Origin: Ancrocorticia sp052089425
GTDB taxonomy: Bacteria > Actinomycetota > Actinomycetes > Actinomycetales > Actinomycetaceae
DNA length: 64,000 nucleotides
Direction: 5' to 3'
Assembly: GCF_052089425.1 (NCBI RefSeq)
Contig: NZ_JBQCZW010000003.1
Span: 62,001-126,000, forward strand
The position numbers and the translations under genes are program-made. How positions within the stretch are numbered: position 1 is the stretch's first letter; each line of letters opens with the position of its first letter. The notes below the pieces were generated by a model that did no database searches, was not told where the DNA came from, and saw only the letters and a program-made list of their open reading frames with translations. Shown piece after piece: positions 34,172-42,863 of this stretch.

Positions 34172-35632
34172 CTAATCGTCAGTATCTTCTAGCCGCCTAT
34201 TTAACCACTCTGGAATGTGCTCGTCAGTACGCGGAAAAGCTTTGAGATCTTCACGCCATACGCTGGCAGGGACTTGTGCGGCCCACCGCGGTTCAAGATC
34301 TCGGTTAGCGGTGAGGTTGGCGTGCCCATCTGGCTTAAATTCAAGTGTGAGGACGTAGGGAGCGCCCACCTCTTCTTGGAAGGAAATCTTCTTCAACTGG
34401 CTCACATAATGTAACACTGAGGTGGGCAAAAGCTTCAGTGTCACGGCCTTGCCACTCGTTTGAGAAGTCTGAGGCGAATCGCCATCTTCCGCATCGGCCG
34501 AGACGCTACTTCCGGCAGCATCCTCCGCAGCAGGTGAGCTCACCGTAGCCATTGCCGCGAAATGAGCCATTTGCCCGACCATCTGAATGTGCAGATGCAA
34601 GGATTGCCACCCGGAGGGAGCAACGTTGGTGAGCATCGCAAGGATATCGGCAACAAGTGCTTGCGGATCGGAATTGTCACGCTGGCGGGCAGCTTGAAGA
34701 GTGATCGCCGGCCGGGAGGAGACGTTCCACGTCTTCGGACGAGCCTCACGGCTCGCCTTCTCCTGAATCTCATCGAACGGAACCAGCACGGCGTTTGTTC
34801 CCTGAGCGATCCGCTTGAACCCGAGGGCAGATGCGAAGGGAGTGTCAAGAACGAGGGAAACTATCTGTGCCAAAACCTGGCCGGATTCGTTCCGCACAGC
34901 TCGGATGATGCGGACTGGAGTGTGCTTGTACCGGCCCACATCCTGATGCTCATAAATGTTGAGATCGCTGTGATAAGTGATCCTCTTGCCCCACAGCCCG
35001 GTGGGTAGTTCTTGGAATCCTTCTTCCGCGGTTGGCGCGGCAGGGGACACCATCGTCAAAGCTACTGGTTCGTCCGTTTCCTCGCTGAACTCCATCTCAA
35101 CAGGAAGAGCGCCCCACTCACGTGTGACGATTGGCCCGATGAACTGTGAGGGAATAGCGGCGGTAAACTTACCCGTTTTCACCGTTTCCCAGCCCCATGC
35201 AATGCCGTGATAGACACCAAGAAGCTCCGGCTCTGAATCGCCGGGGAAGAACCGCCACAGCCGCGTGCCGGAGGTCAGACGCGTTGGCTCTATCCACAGA
35301 AGTTCTGTGCTCACGCCCCCACCTTGGGTGGTGCCAGATCCGTTGAACGGAGGGTTTTCGATGATGCCGCCCATGAAGGCATCCTGATTCAGTGGCCCTA
35401 CGGCGCGCCGAACCTGTACGAACGGTCCCGCTGGCATTTGCAGGATGTCGATGGGACGGTCAGGGGAAAAGGCGCGGCGATCGCACCCTTGCAGTGCGAT
35501 GAGGTCCGCAACGTCCGTGACTCCCTCTGCCCGTGCAGCATCGATGGCGAAGCCCGTCACAAGATCGAGCCCCGTTTTCAGATAGGAATCGGCTTGGCCC
35601 GATGAGATGGCCAATTGATAGATGACGCTCAC
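34172..35632 (-). CDS. unrecognised 486-residue cytoplasmic protein
   Basis: I do not recognise this protein. It has no signal peptide or membrane helix. The N-terminal half is rich in aromatic motifs (SGTRLWRFFPGDSEPELLG, YHGIAWGWETV, TREWGALPVEMEF, LPTGLWGKRI). A Ser/Ala/Asp/Glu-rich linker lies near residues 375-400. The C-terminal domain has a beta-rich pattern ending LEFKPDGHANLTANRD and LEPRWAAQVP. It is the first gene of the cluster with the flippase-like and DUF2079 proteins, so a role with those membrane proteins is likely by position only. Confidence 0.75.
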   Translation of the reverse strand: MSVIYQLAISSGQADSYLKTGLDLVTGFAIDAARAEGVTDVADLIALQGCDRRAFSPDRPIDILQMPAGPFVQVRRAVGPLNQDAFMGGIIENPPFNGSGTTQGGGVSTELLWIEPTRLTSGTRLWRFFPGDSEPELLGVYHGIAWGWETVKTGKFTAAIPSQFIGPIVTREWGALPVEMEFSEETDEPVALTMVSPAAPTAEEGFQELPTGLWGKRITYHSDLNIYEHQDVGRYKHTPVRIIRAVRNESGQVLAQIVSLVLDTPFASALGFKRIAQGTNAVLVPFDEIQEKASREARPKTWNVSSRPAITLQAARQRDNSDPQALVADILAMLTNVAPSGWQSLHLHIQMVGQMAHFAAMATVSSPAAEDAAGSSVSADAEDGDSPQTSQTSGKAVTLKLLPTSVLHYVSQLKKISFQEEVGAPYVLTLEFKPDGHANLTANRDLEPRWAAQVPASVWREDLKAFPRTDEHIPEWLNRRLEDTDD

Positions 35633-35704
35633 ACTTGTCCCTTCGGCGCGAAGAATCTAGCCACCACTCTAGTACGTGCACTCCCGTGGGATGGCCGTGG
35701 AGGA

Positions 35705-36421
35705 CTACTCGGGATCCGTTTCGCGAGGCTCGGCATCGATATCCGTGAGATGGTCTGTCCCTGCCAGTTTCCTATTCTTGCGGATCCGGAGCGCTATCCA
35801 CACGATGAGGGCAGCAACGATGAGTACAAGTACAACCTTGGAGGCCACTCCAACGTATTCTTCAACCACGTGCCAGTTTGCCCCAAGCGCGTAGCCAGCG
35901 CTGATCAATATCGTGTTCCAGATGAGTGATCCGGCAGTGGTGAGAGCGGTGAATTTGGCTAGGTGCATCCTCGTAACGCCGGCTGGTAGCGAGATAAGCG
36001 AACGGAAGATCGGGATCATGCGGCCAAAGAACACCGTCCACAATCCGTACTTATCGAAGAAGGCCTCGGTTCGCACCACATCGTTGGGGTTAACAAGCGG
36101 CAGAGCGTTCAGAATCTTGCGAGTGCGTTCGCGCCCTAGGAGAGCGCCGAGTCCGTAGAGCACCCATGCGCCAACCAGTGATCCTGCCGTACACCACAGG
36201 ATCGCCCCGAGCAGGGTGAATCCCGCGCCAGCACCGGCGGAGAAACCGGCCAGTGGCAGGATGATTTCTGACGGCAGTGGCGGGAACAGATTCTCGAGTG
36301 CAATAAGCGCCCCCGCTCCGAAACCGCCGAGCGTGTCAATAACGGATATGGCCCATCCCGCGATGCCCCCGATTTCCCCACCGCTAGAAGCGGCAGCTGT
36401 GGCTACGATTGTGGAAAACAG
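35705..36421 (-). CDS. DedA-family membrane protein with non-canonical start
   Basis: A DedA (SNARE-associated/VTT-domain) membrane protein, thought to flip undecaprenyl phosphate or phospholipids. Conserved parts are ALENLFPPLPSEIILPLAG, GRMIPIFRSLISLPAG and MHLAKFTALTTAGSLIWNT. The N-terminal conserved third lies upstream of the first ordinary start codon (a GTG at 36163, which would delete ENLFPPLPSE). Between that GTG and the in-frame TAG at 36487 there is no ATG, GTG or TTG. GAGGAG at 36428-36433 is followed by ATC (36424) and CTG (36421). I place the start at the CTG, 6 nt from the ribosome site; ATC is the alternative, and a sequencing error is possible. Confidence 0.72.
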   Translation of the reverse strand: MFSTIVATAAASSGGEIGGIAGWAISVIDTLGGFGAGALIALENLFPPLPSEIILPLAGFSAGAGAGFTLLGAILWCTAGSLVGAWVLYGLGALLGRERTRKILNALPLVNPNDVVRTEAFFDKYGLWTVFFGRMIPIFRSLISLPAGVTRMHLAKFTALTTAGSLIWNTILISAGYALGANWHVVEEYVGVASKVVLVLIVAALIVWIALRIRKNRKLAGTDHLTDIDAEPRETDPE

Positions 36422-36593
36422 GATGGACTCCTCTGATGCTCGGATCGCTACAAATTCCAGTTTTGCAGGGAAACGTGAGAAAACCTAGTGAAACGGGTGT
36501 GATCCTTGCCGGGTGCCACCACGGACGCAGTTTACCTCTGTATCGGCTGATTTTCGACGATACTGGCAACCCACAGCGCGTCGCGGAGCGTAT

Positions 36594-38081
36594 CTAGGCG
36601 CGCGGTTCTCCCAAGTAATCAACCAGTTCGGCCGCGAGCCCAACGTAGCTCCCGGGAGTCAGGCGCAGCAGCCGTTCCTCAACGTCCGCCGGAATCCCAA
36701 GCTCCTTGATGAAGGTCCGCATATCCTCCTGAGTGACGCGGCGGCCACGGGTGAGCCCCTTGAGGCGCTCGTAGGGATTGCCCATACCCGTTGCCCCCGC
36801 GATCTCCGCAGCGCGCATCGCCTGCTGAATCGGTTCGCCCAGTACCTCCCACGAGCTGTCTAAATCGCGTTCCAGAACCGCAGGATTCGGATCAACGCCA
36901 GCGATCCCACGCTTGAGGTTATCGATGGCGAGGAGCGAGTGGCCGAGGCCAACCCCGATGTTGCGCTGGGTGGTGGAATCGGTGAGATCGCGCTGCAAAC
37001 GTGACGTAACCAGAGTTGAAGCAAGCGATTCCAGCAGGGCGCTGGAGACTTCTAGGTTGGCTTCCGCATTCTCGAAGCGGATGGGGTTGACCTTGTGCGG
37101 CATGGTGGAGGATCCGGTGGTTCCCTGCGCCGCAAGATTTTGGTGGAAGTAATCGAGCGAGATGTACGTCCAGAAATCGGTGGCGATGTTATGAGCGATC
37201 CGGTTGAAGTGGGCGATGTCCGCGTACAGATCTGCTTGCCAATCGTGTGGCTCGATCTGAGTGGTCAGCGGATTCCACGTCAGGCCCAATCCCTCAACAA
37301 ATGTACGGGAGATGGAGGGCCAGTCGGCTCCGGGAACCGCTACGGCGTGAGCGCCGAACGTTCCAGTGGCACCGTTGATCTTTCCCAGATACTCGGTGCA
37401 CCCGATGCGGTGCAGCTGCCGGTGGAGGCGAGAGGCAAACACCGCCATTTCCTTGCCAAGCGTGGTGGGCGATGCGGTTTGCCCGTGCGTGCGCGAGAGC
37501 ATGGGAACCTGGGCGGTGGCGCGGGCCAGATCCGCCAGCTGATTCTCTAGGGACGTAGCGGCGGGCAGCCATACCTCATCGATAGCACCCTTAATTACTA
37601 CGGAGTAGGCGAGGTTGTTGATGTCCTCACTCGTGCAGAAGATATGGACGATCTCGTGCATGGAGGCGAGTGCTGTCTGCCCGCCCAGAGCGGCAGGAGC
37701 GGTGTCTAAGCGCCGCTTGAGGAAGTATTCGACGGCCTTGACGTCATGGCGTGTTTCGGCTTCGATCGTGGCCAGCTCGCCGATTTCCTCAGCGCCAAAG
37801 GTGGCCGGGATTGACCGCAGGTAGGCGATTTCCGCATCGTTGAGCCTAGGTGCGCCCGGCAGGGCCTTGGCTGATGTCAGGTGGATGAGCCATTCGATTT
37901 CAATGTGAAGGCGCGCGCGATTGAGCGCGGCTTCAGAGAGGTAATCCACGAGTGGGGCAGTTGCTTCACGGTACCGGCCGTCCAGCGGGCCCAAGGCAAT
38001 CGGGGGTTGGATGGTGGCAAGGGATTCGAACCCTTGGTGGGCGGACAGGGAACCTGTGGAAGCTGAAGGATCGAAGCTCAT
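36594..38081 (-). CDS. purB: adenylosuccinate lyase
   Basis: Catalyses two fumarate-releasing steps of purine synthesis (SAICAR to AICAR, and adenylosuccinate to AMP). The 495-residue protein has the fumarase/aspartase signature GSSTMPHKVNPIRFENAEAN, with the catalytic serine in the flexible loop, LSRTHGQTASPTTLGKEMA with its catalytic histidine, and the N-terminal LGPLDGRYREAT typical of the long E. coli-type PurB. It is a single gene without close operon partners. Confidence 0.96.
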   Translation of the reverse strand: MSFDPSASTGSLSAHQGFESLATIQPPIALGPLDGRYREATAPLVDYLSEAALNRARLHIEIEWLIHLTSAKALPGAPRLNDAEIAYLRSIPATFGAEEIGELATIEAETRHDVKAVEYFLKRRLDTAPAALGGQTALASMHEIVHIFCTSEDINNLAYSVVIKGAIDEVWLPAATSLENQLADLARATAQVPMLSRTHGQTASPTTLGKEMAVFASRLHRQLHRIGCTEYLGKINGATGTFGAHAVAVPGADWPSISRTFVEGLGLTWNPLTTQIEPHDWQADLYADIAHFNRIAHNIATDFWTYISLDYFHQNLAAQGTTGSSTMPHKVNPIRFENAEANLEVSSALLESLASTLVTSRLQRDLTDSTTQRNIGVGLGHSLLAIDNLKRGIAGVDPNPAVLERDLDSSWEVLGEPIQQAMRAAEIAGATGMGNPYERLKGLTRGRRVTQEDMRTFIKELGIPADVEERLLRLTPGSYVGLAAELVDYLGEPRA

Positions 38082-38112
38082 GCGGCTATTGTTTCACGGT
38101 GCCTGTGGCTTC

Positions 38113-38199
38113 GTGCATCCCGTACGCACTGTGGGCGCGAGGCGTGTAACCTTCAGCCCGGCTTCGCGGAGCTGGTGCATCCCGTCCGCACTGTGGGCG
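38113..38199. repeat. direct repeat upstream of purB
   Basis: GTGCATCCCGTACGCACTGT plus GGGCG occurs at 38113-38137 and again at 38175-38199 with one difference, 62 bp apart, in the spacer between the fructosamine-kinase-like gene and purB. It occupies the likely purB promoter region. Confidence 0.7.
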
Positions 38200-38210
38200 T
38201 GGGGCGGTTG

Positions 38211-39101
38211 CTAGAGGTATTGCCGGGCCGCCGCCACAGTTTCGCTCCCATACCCGCCGCCAAAGATCGCAGCGTGGATGATGAGGATATGAAGGGTATG
38301 CAAGCCGATCCGTTCGCGCCAGCCCTCTGCGAGCGGCGAGGCCTCGTTGTACGCCGCGTAGATGCGGTCAGTGAACGGAGCATTGAAAACCGTCAGCTGG
38401 GCCAGATCCGATTCCGCATGCCCGCCCTGACAGGCAGGATCGATGAGAACGCCCACGGTCCGAGAATCTGACGTGCTCAGTCCTCTGCCCGCGGCGGCAT
38501 GAGCAGCGGATTCGGCAGTGGCCCACATGATGTTCCCGGACCACAGATCTCCGTGTAGCAGTGCAGCTTCGGTGTGAACAAGCTGGGGCTGGGGAGCATC
38601 GAATTCCCCGTCTTTGAGGCGTTCGCACAGTCTCTCGATGATCGTCGCACCGCGAGCGCCGATGGCCCCGTTCCGTTGGGCATCGTCAAGGTAGGGCAGG
38701 ATCCGGTCCTCGGCAAAGAACTGGCCCCAAGCACGCGACGGAGAGCCTGGGGCAACAAGGGGGAGTGGTGCTTCACCCATGGCGCCGATGATGCGCCCGG
38801 CCTGCCCGATGTTCGACGATTCTTCCAACCCCTGCGGGCATTGCCCGAATACTCTGTGGCCGCTCTGGCTATAAGCGTGGGTTGCGGCCAAGGCCCGCCC
38901 GAACTGCTCAGCAGCGCTCGCGGATGGCCCGGCGGTTTCCAGCCGCGCGGTGCGCAGCTCCCGTTTCTGGGCATCAAGCAGCCGCACAACAGGAGCCCCG
39001 CCATCCATGGCTGCGGCGCCTAGTTCGGCCAATCCCGCTGCTTCAGCGGAAATGGCGTGGGCATTCCCGCGCTTTGTGAATGATTGTGATCCGGAGTTCA
39101 T
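38211..39101 (-). CDS. fructosamine kinase family protein
   Basis: A 296-residue member of the fructosamine/ketosamine-3-kinase family, which phosphorylates glycated amines and so helps remove sugar adducts. Key parts are LLHGDLWSGNIMW (catalytic loop) and VLIDPACQGGHAESDLAQL (metal-binding Asp and family signature). The ATG at 39101 is chosen over 39140 because a GAGGAGG ribosome site lies 6 nt upstream. The protein-binding ATP lysine region is shorter than in many relatives. It follows the YvlD-like gene by 39 nt. Confidence 0.87.
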   Translation of the reverse strand: MNSGSQSFTKRGNAHAISAEAAGLAELGAAAMDGGAPVVRLLDAQKRELRTARLETAGPSASAAEQFGRALAATHAYSQSGHRVFGQCPQGLEESSNIGQAGRIIGAMGEAPLPLVAPGSPSRAWGQFFAEDRILPYLDDAQRNGAIGARGATIIERLCERLKDGEFDAPQPQLVHTEAALLHGDLWSGNIMWATAESAAHAAAGRGLSTSDSRTVGVLIDPACQGGHAESDLAQLTVFNAPFTDRIYAAYNEASPLAEGWRERIGLHTLHILIIHAAIFGGGYGSETVAAARQYL

Positions 39102-39140
39102 GGTGACCTCCTCGATGGAGTGCGTGTGAGCACCCGCCAC

Positions 39141-39521
39141 CTAGCTTCGCTGATACTTCAGCGGCAAGAACAGATCGGCCACCACGTTGATAAGCCCAAC
39201 AATCAGCCCGCCGATCACCGCCCAGATAAAGCCGTCAACGTGTATGCCCACGTCGAAGAAGCCGGTAATCCACGAGGTCAGTCCCAGCATAAGGGCGTTC
39301 ACCACGATGAAGAACAGGCCCAGCGTCAGGACATAGAAGGGTATGGAAAAGAAGGCAACGATGGGGCGTATCAGCACGTTCACAACGGCCAGAATGATTC
39401 CGGCAAGGATGTAGTACAGCCAGACGTAATCGCTGGTGCCGATCAGGGTAATGCCGCTGAGAACCGCCACGCATACCCAGAGGCCCAGCGCGTTGACAAG
39501 TGCACGTACAAGTAGCTTCAT
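39141..39521 (-). CDS. YvlD/phage holin family 4-type membrane protein
   Basis: A 126-residue protein with four hydrophobic helices (ALGLWVCVAVLSGITLI; YYILAGIILAVVNVLI; FYVLTLGLFFIVVNALMLGL; GFIWAVIGGLIVGLINVVADLF) and the RPIVAFFSIPFYVLTLG motif of the family. Despite the holin name, these are ordinary chromosomal envelope proteins and there is no phage context here. Function unknown. Confidence 0.85.
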   Translation of the reverse strand: MKLLVRALVNALGLWVCVAVLSGITLIGTSDYVWLYYILAGIILAVVNVLIRPIVAFFSIPFYVLTLGLFFIVVNALMLGLTSWITGFFDVGIHVDGFIWAVIGGLIVGLINVVADLFLPLKYQRS

Positions 39522-39565
39522 AGGTATCAGCCTAGCGAGGTTTCCGTGGGCAACCTATGGGCAGT

Positions 39566-40450
39566 TTAAGCAATTCCTTTGATGGCGTAGCTGTATCGAT
39601 GGGTTCCGCCCGGCGCCAAGAGCGTGAGCTCATCGCCTGAATTGAAGGCGTTGGGCGCGCAGCTCATCGGTTCGATGGCCAGCCCGGCGCGCCCGATCTG
39701 GTCCCCGCTGTAGATCTGAACCCATGGTGCCTGCGAGCTCACGATGGCGCCGCGGCCCGTGACGGTATCACGCACGGTCACGTCCCAGCCGTCCTCGGGT
39801 AGATCGGTGTAGGCATCATCGATCAGGCGGCTGCCGATCGGGCCTTCGGTGTGCGCGTTGCCGGCGGCCGGAACCGTTCCGGTGGGGATCTGGTTGGCGT
39901 TCATCGTGGTGACGGTGCGAGCGGGCACGGTCAGTTCGTAGGAATCGATGGTCCCTTCGCCGAAGTAAATGTAGGGGTGGGCGGCCACACCATAGGGAGC
40001 GGTATTGTTCCCAATGTTTGTTGTTTGTACGGTCACGGTGAGCCCTGATCGCGAATCCAGCTCATACTTTACTGTGGAGCGAAGGGTCCACGGGTAGCCG
40101 GGGCGCGGGGCGGCCAGCGCCTTGAACGTCACCGCCGTATCGCTCATCTCCGCCACCTGCCATTCCACCCACGCCATGAATCCGTGGAGGGCCGCGTTGT
40201 GGACGATATCGTTGACGGGTAGCTGATAGGACACCCCGCCTTGAGTGTACTGGCCGTCCGCCACACGGTTGGGCCACGGGATCAGAACCTTGCCCATGTA
40301 CTCAGGGGCAAACTCATCATTTCCATAGGAGGTGATGAGACTTCCGCCCCCGTACGTTAGTTCGGCAAGGCCCGCGCCCACGGCAACAACACGCGCCTCG
40401 TAATCCCCAGCTCGTAGAATAACGTTCTTTCCTGACGCGAGATTAGCCAT
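39566..40450 (-). CDS. galM: aldose 1-epimerase family protein (galactose mutarotase)
   Basis: Interconverts alpha and beta anomers of galactose or glucose. The 294-residue beta-sandwich has the conserved NRVADGQY, the histidines in NAALHGF and VAAHPYIYFG, and the catalytic glutamate in AIEPMSCAPNAFNSG. It is the third gene of the minus-strand set with a sodium:solute symporter and faces galK-galE-galT, which supports a galactose role. Confidence 0.92.
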   Translation of the reverse strand: MANLASGKNVILRAGDYEARVVAVGAGLAELTYGGGSLITSYGNDEFAPEYMGKVLIPWPNRVADGQYTQGGVSYQLPVNDIVHNAALHGFMAWVEWQVAEMSDTAVTFKALAAPRPGYPWTLRSTVKYELDSRSGLTVTVQTTNIGNNTAPYGVAAHPYIYFGEGTIDSYELTVPARTVTTMNANQIPTGTVPAAGNAHTEGPIGSRLIDDAYTDLPEDGWDVTVRDTVTGRGAIVSSQAPWVQIYSGDQIGRAGLAIEPMSCAPNAFNSGDELTLLAPGGTHRYSYAIKGIA

Positions 40451-40532
40451 GAGGTGCCCCTTCCAGAGTTTCTTCTAGGGTACGTTGATTTGGCCGTCCG
40501 GTCATGGAGTTTAACGACGACGACGGCGTGAC

Positions 40533-40570
40533 AGTCCGGCACCGCCACAGTAACGAGGCGATGCCGGACT
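40533..40570. other. strong intercistronic hairpin
   Basis: AGTCCGGCA pairs with TGCCGGACT and, after one mismatch, CGCC with GGCG, leaving a 10-nt loop. It lies between the small membrane gene and galM without a U-tract. It may shield the 3' end of the symporter mRNA or reduce galM expression. Confidence 0.55.
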
Positions 40571-40581
40571 GGCAGGTGGAT

Positions 40582-40830
40582 CTACTCGCCGGTTGGCGAT
40601 GCCCCGCCGTGGGGCTTCATCTTCCACCAGATTCCCATGATCAGGGCAACGATCAGCAGTCCGATGCCCGAATACAGGTTGCCGTTGATTCCGCCCGTCT
40701 TGGCCATTTCCTCTGGGCCGGCTACGAAGGCGGCGCAGATAAGCAAGAACACGGCGATGGAGCCGATTGCGGCGGCGATAACAAAGCGAATGTCAGTGTA
40801 ATCAGTCGCTTCTCGTGATTCAGATGCCAT
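40582..40830 (-). CDS. small two-helix membrane protein linked to the symporter
   Basis: An 82-residue protein with two hydrophobic helices (FVIAAAIGSIAVFLLICAAFVAG and LYSGIGLLIVALIMGIWW) and a short charged N-terminus. It begins 15 nt after the symporter stop, so the two are co-translated. Family not recognised. A small accessory subunit of the transporter is a reasonable inference from the gene order. Confidence 0.7.
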   Translation of the reverse strand: MASESREATDYTDIRFVIAAAIGSIAVFLLICAAFVAGPEEMAKTGGINGNLYSGIGLLIVALIMGIWWKMKPHGGASPTGE

Positions 40831-40845
40831 GATGATTCCCCTTTC

Positions 40846-42558
40846 TCAGTGGAAGATGACGTTGAGGGTAATAACGGCAACCCCGGCGATGATGGCCAGA
40901 GGAACGGGCCTGCGCAGCATCGGAAGCTGGTGCAGGAACGGATCCGTTCTGTCTTCCTTTGGAGTCTCGGAGTACACGAATCCGCGCAGCTCCGCCGATG
41001 TTTTCGCCCGTGTACGGGTAGAGACCAACACGGTGACGATGATGTCCACAACGAAGGCCGTTCCAGCGGCAACGAATGCGCCACCTTGGCCGGGTAGGTT
41101 CATGACTCCCGTCCATTGCATCAGGTTGATTGCCAGAGCTCCGAGTGTTCCGGCCGCCAAGCCGGTCCAGCCTCCTGCGGCCGTTGCTCTCTTCCAGAAC
41201 ATACCAATGATGAACGTGGCGAACAGTGGAGCGTTGAACATGGAGAACAGCTGCTGGAGATAATCCATGAGGTTCTCGTATTGAGAGGCGATCAGGGCCG
41301 TGAAGATCGCGATCACGGAAGCCGCAAACGTAGAATACTTGCCGATCTTCAGGTACTGGGCGTCCGTTTCGTTGGGCTTGAGGTACCGCTCATACAGATC
41401 AACGGTGAACACGGTGTTGAAGGCGGAGATGTTGGCCGCCATGCCGGCCATGAACGATGCGAGAAGGCCGGTGATGGCCACTCCCAGCAAGCCGTTGGGG
41501 AGCACATCGCGCATGAGCAACAGGATGGCATCGTTGTATTCGAACGGTGAACCGGCCGATTTCGCGTCCACCACCTCCGTCACCAGCACGCCGGCAATCA
41601 TGCCGGGGATGATGACGATGAACGGGATGAACATCTTGACGAAGGTTCCGATGATGGGAGTCTTCTGAGCAGCGGAAATGGAATCCGATGCCATGGCGCG
41701 CTGGACTTCCACGAAGTTGGTGGTCCAGTAGCCGAAGGACAGCACGAAGCCCAGGCCAAACACGATCCCGATCACGGAAAGGACGGGGGAATCGAATCCG
41801 GCTAATGCGGTACCTGGCCACGAGTTGAGTTGATCAGACGGATCGGTCCCAGCCGTCGTGGCAATCGAGGTTATCTGCTCCTTCAACGCCTCCCAGCCGC
41901 CAACGCGATGGAGGCCGATCAATGTGAGGGGCAAGAGTGCGGCGATGATAACGAAGAACTGAAGGACCTCGTTGTAGATGGCCGCGGAGAGCCCTCCGAG
42001 CGATATATAGGTGAAAACGATGATCGCCGCAATAACAAGGGCAACCCATAGCGGCCATCCGAGCAGCCAGTTAATGATCTTGCCCAGAAGGAACAGGTTG
42101 ATGCCGGCGATGAGCAGCTGGGCTAGCGCAAAGCTCAACGAATTAATGAGGTGAGCCGTTTGGCCGTACCTCTTGTACATGAACTCGGGGACCGATCGGA
42201 CTTTTGAGCCGTAGTAGAACGGCATCATGACGATGCCAAGGAACAGCATGGCGGGAACCGCGCCAACCCAGAAGTAGTGGAATGTGGGCATTCCGTACTG
42301 GGCGCCGTTGGCGGACATTCCCATGATCTCGATGGCGCCAAGGTTTGCTGAAACGAAGGCAATACCCGTGACCCACGCTGGGATCGAACGGCCGCCGGTC
42401 AAGAAATCGTCCGAACTCTTGGCCTTGTGCTTCATGAGGAAGCCAACGCCAATGACGAACGAGAAGTAGATGACGATGGGGACGTAATCGAACCACATGG
42501 CGTTAAGCAAAGTGTCATCGCCTGGGGCCGGTGCCATCGGTAGTGGATTGATGAACAT
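40846..42558 (-). CDS. sodium:solute symporter, SGLT/galactose-type
   Basis: A 570-residue SSS-family transporter that couples sugar uptake to sodium entry. The LeuT-fold core starts at YVPIVIYFSFVIGVGFLMKHKAK, with SSDDFLTGGRSIPAW, GLSAAIYNEVLQFFVIIAALL and GLLASFMAGMAANISAFNTVF, all characteristic of the vSGLT-like branch. The ATG at 42558 (MFINPLPMAP) has an AGGAG site 6 nt upstream; the longer form from 42591 lacks one. Galactose is the probable substrate because the divergent genes are galK, galE and galT. Confidence 0.92.
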   Translation of the reverse strand: MFINPLPMAPAPGDDTLLNAMWFDYVPIVIYFSFVIGVGFLMKHKAKSSDDFLTGGRSIPAWVTGIAFVSANLGAIEIMGMSANGAQYGMPTFHYFWVGAVPAMLFLGIVMMPFYYGSKVRSVPEFMYKRYGQTAHLINSLSFALAQLLIAGINLFLLGKIINWLLGWPLWVALVIAAIIVFTYISLGGLSAAIYNEVLQFFVIIAALLPLTLIGLHRVGGWEALKEQITSIATTAGTDPSDQLNSWPGTALAGFDSPVLSVIGIVFGLGFVLSFGYWTTNFVEVQRAMASDSISAAQKTPIIGTFVKMFIPFIVIIPGMIAGVLVTEVVDAKSAGSPFEYNDAILLLMRDVLPNGLLGVAITGLLASFMAGMAANISAFNTVFTVDLYERYLKPNETDAQYLKIGKYSTFAASVIAIFTALIASQYENLMDYLQQLFSMFNAPLFATFIIGMFWKRATAAGGWTGLAAGTLGALAINLMQWTGVMNLPGQGGAFVAAGTAFVVDIIVTVLVSTRTRAKTSAELRGFVYSETPKEDRTDPFLHQLPMLRRPVPLAIIAGVAVITLNVIFH

Positions 42559-42587
42559 GTACGCTCCTGAACTGAGCCTAATAGGAA

Positions 42588-42640
42588 CCACACGCCCCTT
42601 TGGTGCGGATTACCGCACGCCGTGTGGCTACCGCACCAAA
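42588..42640 (-). promoter_or_regulatory. overlapping inverted repeats in the symporter leader
   Basis: Three pairings compete within 53 bp just upstream of the symporter: TTTGGTGCGG (42599-42608) with CCGCACCAAA (42631-42640); GTGCGG (42603-42608) with CCGCAC (42613-42618); and CCACACG (42588-42594) with CGTGTGG (42621-42627). The last two can coexist, but the first excludes both. As RNA this is a two-state leader; as DNA it is a cluster of CCGCACC operator half-sites. The rest of the 272-bp divergent region is AT-rich and includes ACGTAAA/TTTACGT at 42717-42723 and 42750-42756. Confidence 0.55.
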
Positions 42641-42863
42641 CAACGCTGCCCGGTTGCGGCCATGACAAACACGCTAATCCGTTTGGTTGGCCTCGTATTG
42701 GGACCTAATTCCTTACACGTAAAAGTAAATGCGTTCGCTTATACTTATGTTTACGTTATCAACTTGACGAATCGCGCATTGTCGTTCGAAAGGCCCTGTC
42801 CCGCGAACACTCTTCGTGTTAGATTTGAACAAAAGGGCCGAGTGCAATGAGGCAGGTACCACG

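Noticed and set aside
39141..39521. Phage holin as evidence of prophage
   Set aside because: The family is a common chromosomal envelope family and no other phage genes are nearby.
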